64,000 bases of DNA from Iocasia fonsfrigidae (GCF_017751145.1 NZ_CP046640.1:1282137-1346136), one strand, 5' to 3'. Counted from the stretch's first letter, positions 52,638-62,438 are shown. Numbers and translations: made by a program. Notes: a model not told the origin generated them from the letters alone.

Positions 52638-53720
52638 ATGTCAATTCAGGATTTGTTGGCGGCTTTAGGGGTTGTCTTAAATGGGATTCCCCAGGGTTTA
52701 CTGGCTTTGAGTTTTGGGTTTGCGGCTTTACCAACTGCACTTGCTTTTGTTGTTGGGATGATTGGGGCAGGTTTTTTTCAGAGTGTTGCAGTAATATCCT
52801 TTCAGGCAGAAACAATAACACTTGCAGGTAGATTGAGTAAAAAGAAAAGAGAGGTTTTATCAGCTATTTTCTTTGGTGGTCTGGGTATGGCTTTGATAGG
52901 TATTTTGGGTTTGTTGGAAAAAATAGTGGCTTTAGTAGGTCCAGAGATCACCAATGCCATGATGGCAGGGGTAGGAATTATGCTGGCTTATGTAGCTATT
53001 GATATGGGGCTTAAGGAGAAAGCAATTGGTGCTACTTCAGTAGTTGTAGCCTTGATTGTCTGGATTATATCTGCCAGTTTGGTACATACCATTGTCTGGT
53101 CAGTTTTAATCAGTTGTATTGTTGCGCAATTCACCAGCTTTGAGCCTGTAGAACATAATGAAACAAACGAAAGGCTTAAGATTCAACCCCTTGTCTGGAA
53201 ATTCTGGACTAATCCCAGGGTTGTCAGGGGTGCTCTGGCCTTAATTACTTTGAATATTGGTGCAAATATTTCTTTTGGTAAATTAACAGGACAGATAGCC
53301 GGGAGAAGTGTGAATATTGATCATTTAGCAATTTATTCATCACTCTCTGATATGGCTTCCTCATTATTTGGCGGTTCACCAGTTGAGAGTATTATCTCTG
53401 CTACAGCTGATGCCCCACATCCAGTTCTGGCAGGGATTTTAATGATGGGTATCTTTGCGGTGATATTATTTGCCAAACTTTTACCTAAAATCGGGCGCTA
53501 TGTTCCCAGTTCTTCGATAGCTGGTTTCTTATTGGTTCTTGGTGCGATAGTAACCCTGCCCACTAATGCTCAGCTGGCTTTTCAAAATGTTGCTTTAAAT
53601 TCATCTATGGCAGCTGTATTGGGGGTTGTTATAGTTTCAACTGCGCGTTTTGATCCCTTTGTTGGTATGATGTCTGGTGTAGTATTAAGATTTTTATTTC
53701 AATTAACAGGTGTGATGTAA
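52638..53720 (+). CDS. NCS2-type nucleobase permease
   Basis: 360 residues, about 11-12 membrane helices, related to the AzgA/xanthine-uracil permease superfamily. Visible signs: IGAGFFQSVAVISFQAETITLAGR near the N-terminus, MMAGVGIMLAYVAIDMG, and SLFGGSPVESIISATADAPHP, which corresponds to the substrate/QTTG-like region of AzgA. It is shorter than AzgA (about 430). ATG 52638 has aaggagaggt upstream. The stop abuts the phosphoribosyltransferase ATG with no gap, so uptake and salvage are coupled. A purine base is the probable cargo; no purine riboswitch is visible in the 221-bp leader. Confidence 0.85.
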   Translation: MSIQDLLAALGVVLNGIPQGLLALSFGFAALPTALAFVVGMIGAGFFQSVAVISFQAETITLAGRLSKKKREVLSAIFFGGLGMALIGILGLLEKIVALVGPEITNAMMAGVGIMLAYVAIDMGLKEKAIGATSVVVALIVWIISASLVHTIVWSVLISCIVAQFTSFEPVEHNETNERLKIQPLVWKFWTNPRVVRGALALITLNIGANISFGKLTGQIAGRSVNIDHLAIYSSLSDMASSLFGGSPVESIISATADAPHPVLAGILMMGIFAVILFAKLLPKIGRYVPSSSIAGFLLVLGAIVTLPTNAQLAFQNVALNSSMAAVLGVVIVSTARFDPFVGMMSGVVLRFLFQLTGVM

Positions 53721-54284
53721 ATGGAGTTAAAGTATGAAGGTCAGAAATATTATGACCTGGAGATAAGTGGTTTTCACCGCAAATTACCGATAGTACAGCT
53801 TAATGATGAGCTCTGGATTGCTTCTTTTGTTATGCTGGGTGATGTTACACTGGTTAACTTTTGTGCTGGTGCCCTGGCGACAAAGTTAGCTGGACTTAAG
53901 TTTGATTATCTGGTAGGGCCTGAGGCTAAAGTAATACCACTACTTCATGCCATGGGGACTTTTCTGGGTCATAATAGTTATATAATTTGTCGGAAACAGG
54001 TTAAGGCCTATGCTGAAAATCCTGTAGTACTGGATGTTGCCTCAATAACAACAAGGGAGAAACAGCAGTTGGTATTAAACGGTCTGGATGCAGAAAAAAT
54101 CAGAGGGAAGAAGGTTGTACTACTTGATGATGTAGTATCAACTGGGGGTACTTTTAAGTCTCTGGAAAAATTAATGGACATGGCCGAGGCGGAGGTTGTC
54201 GGCAGGGCAGCAGTGCTAAAGGAAGGGGATAATTATGATGGTGAGGTAATCTATTTACAGGACCTACCATTGTTTAGGAAGTAA
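53721..54284 (+). CDS. Purine phosphoribosyltransferase (adenine/xanthine-like)
   Basis: 187 residues of the type I PRTase fold. The PRPP-binding motif is VVLLDDVVSTGGT, preceded by DYLVGPEAKVIPLLHAMG and a flexible loop region (VKAYAENPVVLDVASITTREKQQ). The sequence is nearer adenine and xanthine PRTases than hypoxanthine-guanine ones, but base specificity cannot be decided. It begins directly after the permease stop and presumably traps the imported base as nucleotide. Confidence 0.85.
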   Translation: MELKYEGQKYYDLEISGFHRKLPIVQLNDELWIASFVMLGDVTLVNFCAGALATKLAGLKFDYLVGPEAKVIPLLHAMGTFLGHNSYIICRKQVKAYAENPVVLDVASITTREKQQLVLNGLDAEKIRGKKVVLLDDVVSTGGTFKSLEKLMDMAEAEVVGRAAVLKEGDNYDGEVIYLQDLPLFRK

Positions 54285-54640
54285 TATATTGTTTAAATAT
54301 TATTTGAAAACATGGTCTGAAGGGGTAGGCTGTGTTTTGGATGTGAGAATGATTTTAATTTCTTGAAACACCAGAATCTTTGTGATAAAATAATAGTCGT
54401 GTCGTTAAGAACTGAATAATATTATAAAGTAGCTTATTAGAATAGTTTGGCTTATCAGCTTTGATATGTTCCAAATACTAAAAGAATAGTATGTGAATAG
54501 ATTTAAGTAAATTTGCCAGAGAAAAATGAAATAATAAGTGAAAAATTATTTTTAGAACTGAGGTTTGCACAGGTCCTAAAAGGAAATGTGTTATATTATA
54601 TTTTAATATGATATAAAGTGAGTCTAAATAGGCGAAACTT
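54285..54640. other. Long non-coding stretch before BCCT gene
   Basis: No credible open frame. AT-rich, with an imperfect palindrome near 54590-54617 (tatattatattttaatatgatata) that could hold a promoter -10. A short leader of about 30 nt (gtgagtctaaataggcgaaac) precedes the terminator at 54641. I cannot identify a known RNA family. Confidence 0.5.
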
Positions 54641-54679
54641 AAACACTCTAACTCTATATATAGGGTTAGAGTGTTTTTT
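54641..54679 (+). terminator. Leader terminator upstream of BCCT gene
   Basis: Perfect 12-bp stem AAACACTCTAAC/GTTAGAGTGTTT with a 12-nt loop and TTT after it, only 45 bp before the start codon. The nearest upstream gene ends 357 bp away, so it may be a transcription attenuator of the carrier gene rather than a plain terminator. Confidence 0.8.
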
Positions 54680-54723
54680 GTTGTGCGCAAAATTTATTTT
54701 AAGATAGAAAGGTGTTTTTACTT

Positions 54724-56376
54724 TTGAAAAACAAACAGAAACAGACAATTATGGAAGAAAAACTTCATAGTAGGAATTTTAAAAGATGGGGTCTGGATAT
54801 GAATCCAGTTGTATCTTTAGGAGCTGGTATAATTGTATTATTATTTTCCGCTTTTGCATTTTTTAATTTGGAACAGGCCAATAAAATCTTTGAACTTGTT
54901 AATAGTGTGATCGTTACAAATTTTGATTGGTTGTTTATATTGTCCAGTAGTTTGTTTATTGGAATTTGTTTGTATCTTGCCTTTTCCCGTCTGGGTTCAG
55001 TTCGTATTGGGGGAGTTAAAGCAGAGCCTGAGTTTAGTAATTTTGCCTGGTATTCAATGTTGATTTCGGCAGGCATGGGTATTGGACTTATGTTTTGGGC
55101 AGTTGGGGAACCATTGTATCATGAGGAGTTGATGCCCCCGATTTTTACAGACGCAAATGGAGTAAACCAGGCATTAGCTACTACTTTTTTTCATTGGGGT
55201 TTTCATCCCTGGGGTATATATGCACTTATATCACTGGCTTTAGCTTTTTTTGCTTATAATAAGGGTTTGCCCCTTTCTTTACGATCAGTATTTTATCCTA
55301 TTTTAAAGGAAAAAATATTTGGCTTATGGGGAGACTTAATAGATATCTTAGCTGTAGTTGCTTGTTTATTTGGACTGGCTACATCACTGGGTCTTGGTGT
55401 CCAACAAATTAATAGCGGCTTAAATTATTTGTTTGGATTAAATATCAGTGTTATGATTCAAGTTTTATTAATAGCCTTGATTACAGCTATTGCTACCTTA
55501 AGTGTTATCTCTGGTATAGATAAAGGTGTAAAATTCTTATCTAAAATAAATATAAAAATGGTCCTGGTTTTTATGTTAGCAATACTTACTCTGGGGCCAA
55601 CTCTATTTATTCTTAAAACGTTCAGTAATTCTCTAGGATTATATTTAAACGATTTTTTAAAATCTTCATTTTTTATTTCGCTTAGTGAGAGCAGTTGGCA
55701 GGGTGATTGGTCTGTCTTTTATCTGGCCTGGTGGATTTCCTGGTCACCATTTGTAGGTATGTTTATTGCCCGTATTTCTAAGGGGAGGACTATTAAAGAA
55801 TTTGTAACAGCAATCCTTTTTGTACCATCTTTATTATCATTTATTTGGCTGTCTGTTTTTGGTGGAACAGCAATCTATATAAATCAATTATTTAATGGAC
55901 ATCTTTTTGCCACAGTGGAGAACAATTTGCCTGTTGCTCTTTTTGAGCTGATTCAATACCTGGATATTGCCTTATTACAAGGGGTTATTCGTATAGTTTT
56001 ATCGGTCTTAGGGACATTATTAGTAATATCTTTTTTTGTAACATCTAGTGACTCTGGTTCTTTAGTTGTTGATAATATTACCTCAGGGGGAAAACTTGAT
56101 TCTCCTGTACCACAACGTGTCTTCTGGGCTTGTATGGAAGGGTTGATAGCAATTGTTCTACTTCTTATTGGTGGTGAAGAGGCATTGTCAGCACTTCAAA
56201 CAGCAGTTATTAGTACAGGGTTGCCTTTTGCAATAATATTAACATTAATGGCTATTCTACTTGTTGGAAGTATCAGAAAAACCTATAAAAAACAAAAAGA
56301 TATCAAAGATAATGATCATTTTGAAAAGATGATAGAGACATTTGATGTTCAGCTAGATGAAGATGCTGTATCTTAA
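54724..56376 (+). CDS. BCCT family betaine/carnitine/choline transporter
   Basis: About 550 residues with 12 membrane helices. BCCT signatures: SMLISAGMGIGLMFWAVGEP, ATTFFHWGFHPWGIYALI with the Trp box, and WSVFYLAWWISWSPFVGMFIARISKGRTIKEF. This family imports glycine betaine and related osmolytes with Na+, which suits a salt-loving organism. TTG 54724 lies 10 nt after aaaggtg; ATG 54751 has no site. A leader terminator and a strong terminator frame this solo gene. Confidence 0.93.
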   Translation: MKNKQKQTIMEEKLHSRNFKRWGLDMNPVVSLGAGIIVLLFSAFAFFNLEQANKIFELVNSVIVTNFDWLFILSSSLFIGICLYLAFSRLGSVRIGGVKAEPEFSNFAWYSMLISAGMGIGLMFWAVGEPLYHEELMPPIFTDANGVNQALATTFFHWGFHPWGIYALISLALAFFAYNKGLPLSLRSVFYPILKEKIFGLWGDLIDILAVVACLFGLATSLGLGVQQINSGLNYLFGLNISVMIQVLLIALITAIATLSVISGIDKGVKFLSKINIKMVLVFMLAILTLGPTLFILKTFSNSLGLYLNDFLKSSFFISLSESSWQGDWSVFYLAWWISWSPFVGMFIARISKGRTIKEFVTAILFVPSLLSFIWLSVFGGTAIYINQLFNGHLFATVENNLPVALFELIQYLDIALLQGVIRIVLSVLGTLLVISFFVTSSDSGSLVVDNITSGGKLDSPVPQRVFWACMEGLIAIVLLLIGGEEALSALQTAVISTGLPFAIILTLMAILLVGSIRKTYKKQKDIKDNDHFEKMIETFDVQLDEDAVS

Positions 56377-56456
56377 TGTTTATTTCTTTTTAACAGTTGA
56401 ATATAATTCATATTATATACATTTGTAAGTCAGTAATTATAACAAAATATTATTTT

Positions 56457-56488
56457 AAAAAAGCTATGGTATTTCCCATAGCTTTTTG
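56457..56488 (+). terminator. Terminator after BCCT gene
   Basis: AAAAAGCTATGG/CCATAGCTTTTT, 12 bp, short loop. Confidence 0.9.
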
Positions 56489-56603
56489 TGGTGTTAGAGT
56501 AGGGTTTACTGAAGATATATTTCTTTTATTTTCTATTATAGCTTTTAATAATTAGTCAATATTGTTATAATAAACAATATAAAATAAATAATAGGTGATG
56601 GGT

Positions 56604-58409
56604 TTGAATAGAGAGCAATTTATGGTCATAGATAAAAAAGATATGGAACAGAGGGGCTGGGAGGAGCTTGATTTTATTATTATTTCTGGTGATGCTTATA
56701 TAGATCACCCTTCTTTTGGTACAGCAATTATTGCCCGTTTACTGGAAGATGCTGGTTTTAAAGTGGGGATTATTCCACAGCCGGACTGGAGGAGTACTAA
56801 TGATTTTAAGAAACTTGGTACTCCTCGTCTGGCTTTTCTGGTAACAGCCGGTAATATGGATTCAATGGTTAATCATTATACAGTAAATAAAAAAAGAAGA
56901 AGGGATGATGCCTATTCTCCGGGGGGCAGGAGTGGGAGGCGGCCTGATAGGGCAACAATAGTCTATTGTAATAGGCTAAAAGAGGTTTTTAAAGATACCC
57001 CGCTTATAATTGGAGGGATTGAAGCCAGTCTGCGCCGATTTGCCCATTATGATTACTGGGATAATAAGGTGAGGCGCTCTATTTTGTTTGACAGTAGGGC
57101 TGACTTATTAGTTTATGGTATGGGGGAAAGACAGGTTCTGGAGATAGCTGAGAATTTAGCTAGTGGTCTGGATATAAAGTATATCAGGCATATACCGGGT
57201 ACAGTCTATATTGTAGATGATATTAATGAACTATACGGTTATCAGGTGATAGATTCTTTTCAAGGGGTTAGCAATAGTAACGAGAAATATGCCCGCTCTT
57301 TTAAGAAACAGTATGATGAGCAGGACCCGATCAGGGGGAATATACTGGTACAGAGTTATGATAATCGATATCTGGTGCAAAATCCCCCGGCTAAGCCCCT
57401 GGACAGGAAGATGATGGACCTGGTTTATTCCTTACCTTATCAGCGTAATTATCACCCGATTTATGAAAAACAGGGTGGGGTGCCGGCTATTAAAGAAGTA
57501 AAATATAGTATTACGAGCTCAAGGGGGTGTTTTGGTTCCTGTTCCTTCTGTGCCCTGTCCTTTCATCAGGGTAGGTCAGTAGTTAGTCGGAGTAAGGAGT
57601 CTATCCTTAATGAGGCCCGGGAAATTATAGCTGACAGTGACTTTAAGGGATATATCCATGATGTCGGCGGCCCAACTGCAAATTTTCGAAACCCGGCCTG
57701 TAGCCGCCAATTAACTAAGGGATCCTGTCTAAACCGGCAGTGTCTTTTCCCTTCGCCGTGTCAGAATATGAAAATAGACCATAGTGAGTATCTTGATATT
57801 TTGCGTACCCTACGGGATTTAGAAGGGGTCAAAAAGGTTTTTATCAGGTCTGGCCTAAGGTTTGATTATATTATGGCTGATGGTGATGATAGTTTTTTCA
57901 GGGAACTATGTCAACACCATATTAGTGGCCTGTTGAAGGTAGCACCTGAGCATATTGCCAGTGATGTTCTAGAACTGATGGGAAAACCAGCTAATGCAGT
58001 TTTTGAGGGTTTTCGTAAAAAGTTTTATAGGATTAATAAGGGGATTGGTAAAGAACAGTATCTAATTCCATATCTTATATCAAGCCATCCTGGCAGTACC
58101 CTGGAATCTGCTGTTGAACTGGCAGAATACTTAAGAAATATTAACCATCATCCTGAACAGGTACAGGATTTTTATCCTACCCCTGGTACACTTTCTACAA
58201 CTATGTATTATACAGGGTATGACCCCAGAACAATGAAAAGTGTTTATGTTCCCAGGTCCAATGAGGAGAGGAAGATGCAGCGGGCATTACTTCAGTATCA
58301 TTATCCCCGGAATTATCAGCTGGTTTATAAGGCTTTAAAATTAACAGGCCGGCAGGATCTAATTGGTTATCATCAAAAGGCTTTAATCAGGCCTAAAAAA
58401 GGTAAATGA
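56604..58409 (+). CDS. YgiQ family radical SAM protein (UPF0313)
   Basis: About 601 residues, full length for YgiQ/UPF0313. An N-terminal B12-binding-like Rossmann region ([26 protein letters not shown]), [32 protein letters not shown], and the radical-SAM cluster in [20 protein letters not shown] (CX3CX2C). A further Cys-rich block ([21 protein letters not shown]) probably holds extra clusters. Reaction unknown. The start is ambiguous: GTG 56595, ATG 56598 or TTG 56604; aggtgat just before the TTG favours the last. Confidence 0.9.
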   Translation: MNREQFMVIDKKDMEQRGWEELDFIIISGDAYIDHPSFGTAIIARLLEDAGFKVGIIPQPDWRSTNDFKKLGTPRLAFLVTAGNMDSMVNHYTVNKKRRRDDAYSPGGRSGRRPDRATIVYCNRLKEVFKDTPLIIGGIEASLRRFAHYDYWDNKVRRSILFDSRADLLVYGMGERQVLEIAENLASGLDIKYIRHIPGTVYIVDDINELYGYQVIDSFQGVSNSNEKYARSFKKQYDEQDPIRGNILVQSYDNRYLVQNPPAKPLDRKMMDLVYSLPYQRNYHPIYEKQGGVPAIKEVKYSITSSRGCFGSCSFCALSFHQGRSVVSRSKESILNEAREIIADSDFKGYIHDVGGPTANFRNPACSRQLTKGSCLNRQCLFPSPCQNMKIDHSEYLDILRTLRDLEGVKKVFIRSGLRFDYIMADGDDSFFRELCQHHISGLLKVAPEHIASDVLELMGKPANAVFEGFRKKFYRINKGIGKEQYLIPYLISSHPGSTLESAVELAEYLRNINHHPEQVQDFYPTPGTLSTTMYYTGYDPRTMKSVYVPRSNEERKMQRALLQYHYPRNYQLVYKALKLTGRQDLIGYHQKALIRPKKGK

Positions 58410-58515
58410 CCGGTTTTTGAGAGGATTATTCTCATTATTTGGGTATAATAAATAGTATTAATAATCCAAGCAATATAGTTTGCATGTAATTATAAGCCAG
58501 AAGGGGTCTATAATC

Positions 58516-58992
58516 TTGAATGATAAAGTTTTACTTAGATGGTTAAACTGGTTCTATACTTTAGAGATGGGACAAATTGACCTGTATGTTAATCAAGCCA
58601 AACAGAGTAATGATGATTATATTAAACATGTCCTCTTAAAAATAGCAGAAATAGAGTTGAACCATGCTCGGATGTTTAAAGATATTATCATCAGATTAGG
58701 GAGTAAACCCTTAAAAATTGATAGTCTGCTCTCATATATAACAGGATTACTACCTGGCAAGCTTACCCCACTCTTTGGTACGGTAAACTTTTTTTATTAT
58801 AATTATGTAATTGAAACTATGGCCATCTATGATTATAAGAAGCTAATAAAAAAAATAGAACCTGATTCTGTACTGCATTGTGATCTGCTGGATATTTTAA
58901 CAAATAATCTGGTTGAAGAGGATATTCATCGCAGCTGGTTTAAAGATAGAAGGGAATCTTTACAGAGGATAAAAAAGAAACAAAAAAAATAA
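58516..58992 (+). CDS. Ferritin-like (rubrerythrin/COQ7-type) diiron protein
   Basis: 158 residues, all-helical. Potential diiron ligands: an early Glu in FYTLEMGQIDLY, EIELNHARMFKDI (E-x-x-H), a second Glu in NYVIETMAIYDYKKLI and the late EEDIHRSWF (E-x-x-H). This spacing matches ferritin-like four-helix bundles. No rubredoxin domain follows. TTG 58516 has agaagggg upstream. It precedes, by 20 bp, a small CXXC protein which could be its partner. An oxidative-stress or metal role is inferred. Confidence 0.7.
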   Translation: MNDKVLLRWLNWFYTLEMGQIDLYVNQAKQSNDDYIKHVLLKIAEIELNHARMFKDIIIRLGSKPLKIDSLLSYITGLLPGKLTPLFGTVNFFYYNYVIETMAIYDYKKLIKKIEPDSVLHCDLLDILTNNLVEEDIHRSWFKDRRESLQRIKKKQKK

Positions 58993-59012
58993 AGAAACAG
59001 GTGATTTATAAA

Positions 59013-59234
59013 ATGGTAGATTGTTTAAATTGTAATGCCTCATGTCAGGCAAAGGAAATCTTAACAAAGGTATATTTTAACCTTGATAAGGAATCTGATT
59101 ATACAGAGAAAAAAGAAACACTACTGGATATTTCCGGGGTTGAAGATGTGAAATTAACACAGGAAACAATGATTGTTTTATTTGATGACCGGCTTATTGC
59201 CCCAGAAAAAATAGTAGGTTTTATTGAAGAATAG
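59013..59234 (+). CDS. Small HMA-like protein with Cys motif
   Basis: 73 residues, MVDCLNCNASCQAKEILTKV at the start, then a strand-helix-strand pattern ending in TMIVLFDDRLIAPEKIVGFIEE. The overall layout resembles heavy-metal-associated (HMA) domains, although the cysteines (C-X2-C-X3-C) lie earlier than in classical GMTCxxC. Start ATG 59013 follows aggtgat. It probably shares a transcript with the ferritin-like gene just upstream. Function unknown. Confidence 0.6.
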   Translation: MVDCLNCNASCQAKEILTKVYFNLDKESDYTEKKETLLDISGVEDVKLTQETMIVLFDDRLIAPEKIVGFIEE

Positions 59235-59363
59235 TTTTATTGGCTAGTGAGATATTAATTTGAAAAATGCCTCTAAAAAGCAGGAATATGGAAATATATT
59301 TAGAAAATGTATTATATAGATTTAATATAGTTCCATCTAATCTTTATAAGGGGGAATTAAATA

Positions 59364-59738
59364 ATGGATTATAAGTTTGTTCATTCATGTATCAGGGTGA
59401 TGGATTTAGAAGCATCTATTGAATTTTATCAAAATGCCTTGGGGTTAAAGGAATCCAGGAGAAAAGAGTTTAGTGATTTTACCCTGGTTTATCTTAAGGC
59501 AGATGAAGGTGACTTTGAATTAGAGCTTACCTATAATCATGACCAGAAAGAACCCTATATAATAGGTAATGGGTATAGTCATATAGCTTTAACAGTTGAT
59601 GATTTACAGAAATCATATAAGAAGCATCAGGATATGGGTTATAAAGTAGGGGAAATTACAAGTCTTAGTGAGGGTTCAAATGCTTATTACTTTATAAGTG
59701 ACCCAGATGGTTATGATATTGAAATTATTCAGGGTTGA
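59364..59738 (+). CDS. gloA: Glyoxalase I-like protein (VOC family)
   Basis: 124 residues, two betaalphabetabetabeta repeats. Likely metal ligands: His7 (KFVHSCIRV), Glu in FELELTYN, His in GYSHIALTVDD and Glu in GYDIEIIQG. RVMDLEASIEFYQNALGLKE is the usual N-terminal repeat. Short bacterial lactoylglutathione lyases and dioxygenase relatives share this plan; methylglyoxal detoxification is likely but not certain. A terminator follows at once. Confidence 0.88.
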   Translation: MDYKFVHSCIRVMDLEASIEFYQNALGLKESRRKEFSDFTLVYLKADEGDFELELTYNHDQKEPYIIGNGYSHIALTVDDLQKSYKKHQDMGYKVGEITSLSEGSNAYYFISDPDGYDIEIIQG

Positions 59739-59742
59739 GTTT

Positions 59743-59779
59743 AAAATCCTCCGGGTTAAAAATGCCGGGGGATTTTTTG
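59743..59779 (+). terminator. Terminator after glyoxalase gene
   Basis: AATCCTCCGG/CCGGGGGATT with one wobble, 10-nt loop, then TTTT. Confidence 0.9.
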
Positions 59780-59952
59780 CACTATTTGACACTCTTTAGG
59801 CTAGTAATTTAATTGATTATATGATATTATAATTTTTTAAAGTAATATATCATATTTTGTATTTTTATGTAGAAATGTGTAAATGGGCTATTCATTTTTA
59901 TTAATTCTTTTGTTTAAATTTTCTTATTTGTAGTACAAATAGGAGTGAGTTT

Positions 59953-61815
59953 ATGAATCAAATTATATTTGAGATAAAGGGTTTATCAGGAACAAATCAG
60001 GATGGTTACTCACTAAAAAAAATAGATTTTGACCTAGTGAAAGGGGAAGTACATGCTTTAGTTGGAGAAAAAGGTATGGGTAAAAAAGCCTTTTATGAAC
60101 TTTTGTTGGGCTCCGGTGATTATGAACAGGGTCAGATTTATATTAAAAATAAAAATATTACCTTACATTTAAATGAAGTGAAGAATAATAAGATATCTTA
60201 TTTAAGTGATGATGTAGGATTAATTGATAATTTTACTGTAGCAGAAAATTTATTTTTGTTAAACTACCCTTCAAAAAAGTATTCTCCTTCAATCGATTGG
60301 AAAAAAATCAATAGAATGGCTAAGCAGCTATTTGACGAACTTAATGTGAAAATAGACTATAATAAAAAGGTTTATGAATTATCTAATGAAGAACAGAAAA
60401 TAGTGGCTATTGCTAAGTTATATCTAATCAAACCTGAAGTTATCATAATGCATGAACCTACAGATAATTTAGGGGCTAAATCAATTATCTTATTATATAA
60501 AATAATTAATAAAATGAAAAAAAGAGGAGCCAGTATTATTTATGTAACCAATGAATGGGAAGAGGCCTTGAAAATTGCTGATAGAATATCGGTCCTATCT
60601 AGAGGGATTATTGTTGGGACAATGGAAAGTAGTGAAGCTAAAGCCAATCCCCGAAAACTACTAAACTTAATCTCCGGCTGGAATAGAATGGAGAGTAAAA
60701 ATGAAGACGTTGATCATTATAGTTTAGAGGTATTAAACGTTGTATTTAAAGCAGCAGAATTTCTCACTTCAAATTATGAGTTAGAGGATGTACTTAAATT
60801 TTTAGTCAATCATATAACTAAGGTTATGAACTCTGATAATTGTATAATATATTTAATAGATGAAGAAACAGATTCTGTAATAGATTATGTTGATTATAAC
60901 AAATCTAAGGATATTGATGCCAAACTAAAAAGAAATGTTGTTATTGATATAATTAAAGAAAATGAGTCATACTATACAACTGATAATGATAGGGAATTTA
61001 AGGCCTATTTTACCAACCTCAAAAATATAAAGACAATTATTTGTGTTCCTGTCTTAATAAGGTCGCATATAACGGGGTTAATACAAATTTCTTACCGGGA
61101 CTACTATGCCCATTCAGAAAAAGAGATAATGTATCTATCGACCTTTGCCAGACAGGTTGCTATTGCTATCGAAGATACCAGATTGATGGGTAATTCAGCC
61201 CTTCTGCAGGAAAGTCATCATCGTATAAAAAATAATTTACAGACTATTATAAGTCTTATAAAGTTACAGAAAAAATTTACAAAAAAAGATTCCTCAAAAA
61301 CAATAGATGATATAATAAATGATATTATTTCCAGGATAAAGAGTATTGCTGCAGTACATGACCTCCTTTCTAGAGAAAAGCAGGGAAGAAGTATTATAAA
61401 CTTCAAAGAGATAATAAAGATAATCACTAAATTTTATAATAATAACGAAAAAGTTAATATTAAATTAATATTAGATGATATTTTTATCCCCTATAATAAG
61501 GCTACAGCTATAGCATTAATAATAAATGAATTAATTAATAACTGTTATAAACATGCCTTTAAAAACCAAAATAAAGGGATTGTAAGGGTAAGCTGTAAAA
61601 ATCAAAACAATAATATTGTTCTGCTTGTTAGTGATAATGGGCATGGATTACCAGAATCGTTTGATATAGATAATTTAAATAGTCTTGGAATTTCAATTGT
61701 CCAGTCAATTATTTTGAATGAATTTGAGGGTCAGATTGACTTCAAAAATAATAAGGGTACTGTAGTTGAGATTATACTACCAGAGGATAAGCTGGCACTT
61801 ACTAAATGGGAATGA
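59953..61815 (+). CDS. ABC-domain / GAF / HisKA_2 histidine kinase fusion
   Basis: 620 residues. 1-240: an ABC ATPase domain of the sugar-transporter class, with degenerate Walker A GEKGMGKK (38-45), signature LSNEEQ (143-148), Walker B VIIMHEP where His167 replaces the Mg-binding Asp while Glu168 stays, and Asn200 in place of the H-loop His. 260-415: GAF domain. 420-470: HisKA_2 dimerisation helix with ESHHRIKNNLQ (H422/H423 phosphoacceptor). 515-610: HATPase with ELINNCYKHAF (N box) and DNGHGLP (G box). No membrane helix or signal peptide, so cytosolic. The next gene, 23 bp on, is a receiver-ANTAR protein, as in the GAF-kinase/ANTAR pairs PdtaS/PdtaR and EutW/EutV. The ABC part presumably docks on or senses a transporter; that is inference. 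Confidence 0.88.
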   Translation: MNQIIFEIKGLSGTNQDGYSLKKIDFDLVKGEVHALVGEKGMGKKAFYELLLGSGDYEQGQIYIKNKNITLHLNEVKNNKISYLSDDVGLIDNFTVAENLFLLNYPSKKYSPSIDWKKINRMAKQLFDELNVKIDYNKKVYELSNEEQKIVAIAKLYLIKPEVIIMHEPTDNLGAKSIILLYKIINKMKKRGASIIYVTNEWEEALKIADRISVLSRGIIVGTMESSEAKANPRKLLNLISGWNRMESKNEDVDHYSLEVLNVVFKAAEFLTSNYELEDVLKFLVNHITKVMNSDNCIIYLIDEETDSVIDYVDYNKSKDIDAKLKRNVVIDIIKENESYYTTDNDREFKAYFTNLKNIKTIICVPVLIRSHITGLIQISYRDYYAHSEKEIMYLSTFARQVAIAIEDTRLMGNSALLQESHHRIKNNLQTIISLIKLQKKFTKKDSSKTIDDIINDIISRIKSIAAVHDLLSREKQGRSIINFKEIIKIITKFYNNNEKVNIKLILDDIFIPYNKATAIALIINELINNCYKHAFKNQNKGIVRVSCKNQNNNIVLLVSDNGHGLPESFDIDNLNSLGISIVQSIILNEFEGQIDFKNNKGTVVEIILPEDKLALTKWE

Positions 61816-61838
61816 TATCATATTAGGGGGGACATTTT

Positions 61839-62438
61839 ATGAACAAAGATAATTATTTGAAAGTAGTAGTAGCAGAAGATGAATATATGGTTTTGATGGG
61901 TATTAAAGAAATGGTAGAGGAATTAGGACATGAAATTATTGGTGAGGCTACTAATGGGAAAAAAGCAGTTGAAATAACATTAAAGGAAAAACCGGATTTA
62001 TTAATTATAGATATTAATATGCCTGTTTTAGATGGTATAGATGCAATAAAAAAGATAAATGAGCTTTATCCCATGCCCAGTATTGTAGTAACCGGGTATT
62101 ATAATAAGGAATTAATAGATAGGGCTAAAAAAGCCGGGGCTTTTAGTTATCTTGTAAAACCAATAGACGAAAAAGACTTACAACCTGCTATCGAAATGGC
62201 TAGTGCCAGGTTTGAAGAATTTCTATCATTGAGAAAAGAATTACAGGAAACACAGGCAGCCTTTGAAGCTAGAAAATATATTGAAAAGGCGAAGGGCATT
62301 TTGATGGATAAATATAATATAAAGGAAAGTCAGGCAATGAAAACCTTACAGAAAAAAAGCAGAAATAATAATAAAAAGCTAGTTGTAACTGCAAAAGAAA
62401 TTATAAAAGCTGATAAATTATTGCAAATTGATGAATAA
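61839..62438 (+). CDS. Response regulator with ANTAR RNA-binding domain
   Basis: 199 residues. Receiver 8-125 with acidic pocket VVVAEDEYM, phosphoacceptor Asp58 (LLIIDINMP), Thr in SIVVTGYY and Lys in YLVKPID. A coiled linker (LRKELQETQAAFEARK) leads into a C-terminal three-helix ANTAR domain (IEKAKGILMDKYNIKESQAMKTLQKKSR). ANTAR proteins bind tandem RNA hairpins and stop terminator formation. It is co-transcribed with the kinase before it. Immediately downstream is a leader with two matching hairpins and a terminator, its probable target. Confidence 0.93.
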   Translation: MNKDNYLKVVVAEDEYMVLMGIKEMVEELGHEIIGEATNGKKAVEITLKEKPDLLIIDINMPVLDGIDAIKKINELYPMPSIVVTGYYNKELIDRAKKAGAFSYLVKPIDEKDLQPAIEMASARFEEFLSLRKELQETQAAFEARKYIEKAKGILMDKYNIKESQAMKTLQKKSRNNNKKLVVTAKEIIKADKLLQIDE

